Under the pieces are notes generated by a model. It made no database searches, was not told the origin of the DNA, and worked only from the letters and a program-made list of their open reading frames with translations. Shown here piece after piece: positions 62,627-64,000 of a stretch of 64,000 nucleotides of DNA (the stretch's first letter is position 1; every line of letters starts with the position of its first letter). This stretch comes from an uncultured Bacteroidota bacterium. Its GTDB lineage: Bacteria; Bacteroidota; Bacteroidia; Bacteroidales; VadinHA17. The position numbers were made by a program, and so were the translations under genes. The stretch is from the NCBI GenBank assembly GCA_903844815.1, contig CAIMVD010000399.1:52370-116369 (forward strand). Direction: 5' to 3'.

Positions 62627-63869
62627 TTCTTAATCGTTCTTCCATCGCATTTTGCTCCTTAAGAGCATTTTCAAGCTGTTTCAGGGCCTTTTCCTCCCTT
62701 TCGGTTACCGTCATAACCCCCGAGGCTCTCCTGACTGCATTTCGCCCGAAACGCTTCCTGAGGTTATCCATGGCCAGGTAAAGACTTATCTTTTCAGGAG
62801 TATCGTCGAAGAGATCGAGCTGCTGAACTCCGCGAACCATATTGCTGAGCCTGACTCCAATGAGTCTTATGAGCATTCGCCGCTGGTACAGCCTTGCAAA
62901 CAGCTCTTTGGCTGCAGCAGCAATGACATGGTCGAATGCCGTATAGGGTATCCGTTTCTGGAGGGTATGCGTGTCGAAATTGGAATATCTTATCTTCACG
63001 GTTATGCATGAGGTGAGTTTTTCCTGTTTTCTCAACTCGAATGCTATTTTTTCGACCATGCTTGTAAGCAGCTGGTTGAGCCGTACCAGATCGGTGGTAT
63101 CCTTTTCGAAGGTATGTTCGGTGCTTATCGATTTCTGCTCAGAATAGCTGATAACCGGTGTTGAATCGATTCCGTTGGCCCTCTTCCAGATCTCAATTCC
63201 GCTTTTGCCCATAAGCTTCTCAAGCATCTCTTCGGGGATGTTCCTGAGGGTGTAAATGGTTGCGATGCCCATTGAACGGAGTACATGGTATGTCTTCTGG
63301 CCTATCATCGGTATCTTTCGTATCGACAGAGGGTCGAGGAAGGGGTGGACAATCTCTCTCCGTACCTCTATCTCTCCGTTTGGCTTGGCCTCTCCGGTGG
63401 CTATCTTCGATACGGTCTTGTTCACCGAGAGCCCTGCCGATATTGGCAATCCCGTCTCTTTTATGATGTACTGCCGCAATTCGTGCGACCATTTGACGCA
63501 TCCATAGAAGCGGTCCATCCCCGTCAGGTCGATGTAATGCTCGTCGACGGATGCTTTTTCATACAGGGGAGCCCTTTCTGCAATTATTTCTGTAACCATG
63601 TGCGAATAATTGCTGTAAAGCTCCATGTCGCCACGTATTACGACGGCATCGGGACACAGGCTTCGTGCCATTTTCATTGGCATCGCCGAGCTTACTCCGA
63701 ACTTTCGTGCCTCATAGCTGCAGCTCGACACCACACCGCGGTCCGACATTCCGCCTATTATCACCGGCATCCCGTTCAGCCGGCTGTTCTTTAGCCTTTC
63801 GACCGACACGAAGAAGGTGTCGAGGTCGAGGTGAAGAACTGATCTCTCTGTATTTCCGGATAGAAGCAT
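62610..63869 (-). CDS. dinB: DNA polymerase IV (Y-family translesion polymerase)
   Basis: A 419-residue Y-family polymerase. Landmarks: VLHLDLDTFFVSVERL (catalytic Asps), SSCSYEARKFGVSSAMPMKMA, SVDEHYIDLTGMDRFYG (second catalytic Asp-Glu pair), and LPISAGLSVNKTVSKIATGEAKPNG. A little-finger domain follows from about 260. No clamp-binding QLxLF tail is certain, although QQLDLFDD near residue 365 may serve. The frame is open upstream through a 9-bp repeat to an ATG at 63929, which would add (HFR)n; I use the ATG at 63869. The last residues VWSV and the stop come from a repeat unit. Confidence 0.92.
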   Translation of the reverse strand: MLLSGNTERSVLHLDLDTFFVSVERLKNSRLNGMPVIIGGMSDRGVVSSCSYEARKFGVSSAMPMKMARSLCPDAVVIRGDMELYSNYSHMVTEIIAERAPLYEKASVDEHYIDLTGMDRFYGCVKWSHELRQYIIKETGLPISAGLSVNKTVSKIATGEAKPNGEIEVRREIVHPFLDPLSIRKIPMIGQKTYHVLRSMGIATIYTLRNIPEEMLEKLMGKSGIEIWKRANGIDSTPVISYSEQKSISTEHTFEKDTTDLVRLNQLLTSMVEKIAFELRKQEKLTSCITVKIRYSNFDTHTLQKRIPYTAFDHVIAAAAKELFARLYQRRMLIRLIGVRLSNMVRGVQQLDLFDDTPEKISLYLAMDNLRKRFGRNAVRRASGVMTVTEREEKALKQLENALKEQNAMEERLRRVWSV

Positions 63870-63875
63870 ATTTTT

Positions 63876-63926
63876 AAAGTGTCTAAAGTGTCTAAAGTGT
63901 CTAAAGTGTCTAAAGTGTCTAAAGTG
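63876..63926. repeat. 9-bp tandem array (AAAGTGTCT, five full units plus six bases)
   Basis: Perfect head-to-tail 9-bp units lie 6 bp upstream of the dinB ATG. The unit length is three codons, so copy-number change keeps frame. It is the AAAGTGTCT variant of the array at 62514-62580. Confidence 0.95.
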
Positions 63927-63929
63927 CAT

Positions 63930-64000
63930 GATCGTGACATTCTTGCTGCGAACAATATCTTGAAGTTTGCGTTCGTAAATGTAGATAAATTTGTAGGGCA
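63930..64000. other. Right edge, unassigned
   Basis: The minus-strand frame of dinB stays open through this segment to the window end (about 23 codons). Nothing recognisable is encoded; the upstream gene or promoter of dinB lies outside. Confidence 0.3.

Noticed and set aside
63870..63929. N-terminal (HFR)n extension of DinB from the ATG at 63929
   Set aside because: It is only the translation of the 9-bp repeat; Y-family proteins start just before the LDLDTFF motif, which fits the ATG at 63869.

Overview
This 64 kb window is chromosomal DNA from a member of the Bacteroidota, most likely a Bacteroidales/Marinilabiliales-type anaerobe or microaerophile. The signs are a SusC-type TonB-dependent receptor remnant, a TamL lipoprotein paired with TamB, a TonB-type ExbB-ExbD-ExbD operon, many small outer-membrane beta-barrels and lipoproteins, and promoters matching the Bacteroidota pattern (TTTG or TTG, 19-21 bp, TAnnTTTG). 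Coding is dense, and most genes have clear family assignments.

Layout. 1-7.0 kb (minus strand): queA, a small membrane protein, a PstS-like lipoprotein, a TPR protein, exbB, exbD and a second exbD that runs off the left edge. 7.1-7.5 kb: the RNase P RNA gene, whose P12 hairpin looks replaced by a dispersed palindromic repeat. 7.6-10.5 kb (minus): a LolA-like protein, kdsA and rarA. 10.7-14.6 kb (plus): gamma-glutamyltransferase, an unknown membrane-anchored protein and an omega-amidase. 14.6-17.5 kb (minus): a large FAD/Fe-S oxidoreductase interrupted by an in-frame TAA. 17.7-24.0 kb (plus): a fermentation cluster pta-hbd-ackA-ptb-ptb-buk, able to turn acyl-CoAs into acetate, butyrate or branched acids with ATP formation. 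24-32.4 kb: an SDR, proC, an OMP, an FKBP, a dicarboxylate symporter, a 1 kb non-coding stretch with a heptamer array and a cluster of TTACA-N2-TGTAA palindromes in front of an XRE regulator, then pyrK-pyrD and an Lrp regulator. 32.7-35.3 kb: a TolB/TPR protein, a DUF2007 protein and a heavily deleted SusC relic.

35.4-42.9 kb is the most unusual part. It holds an E/F-rich, glycine-zipper, YPGRG-repeat protein, an HEXXH metallopeptidase-like protein, an unknown 483-residue protein, a trypsin-like serine protease that shares an N-terminal leader (LNN...ELNPE...YEYQ) with the first protein, an amidohydrolase, and a convergent sigma-54-type AAA+ regulator with a degenerate GAFTGA loop. The first gene is preceded by two identical-type palindromes (TGCGAA-N6-TTCGCA) 41 bp apart and by a sigma-54-like element. 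I read this as one regulated module of unknown function.

43-64 kb: tRNA-Lys(UUU) with its own promoter and terminator, an SDR, an OMP, a GH13 enzyme, an OMP, and tamB-tamL flanked by two Tyr-rich lipoproteins. Then follow a DUF6588-like protein, a RelA/SpoT protein whose hydrolase site is degenerate, and a dinB-dnaE-type translesion pair whose flanks are made of 9-bp tandem repeats, one copy of which supplies the dinB stop codon.

All family calls are from reading the sequence; no database search was run.
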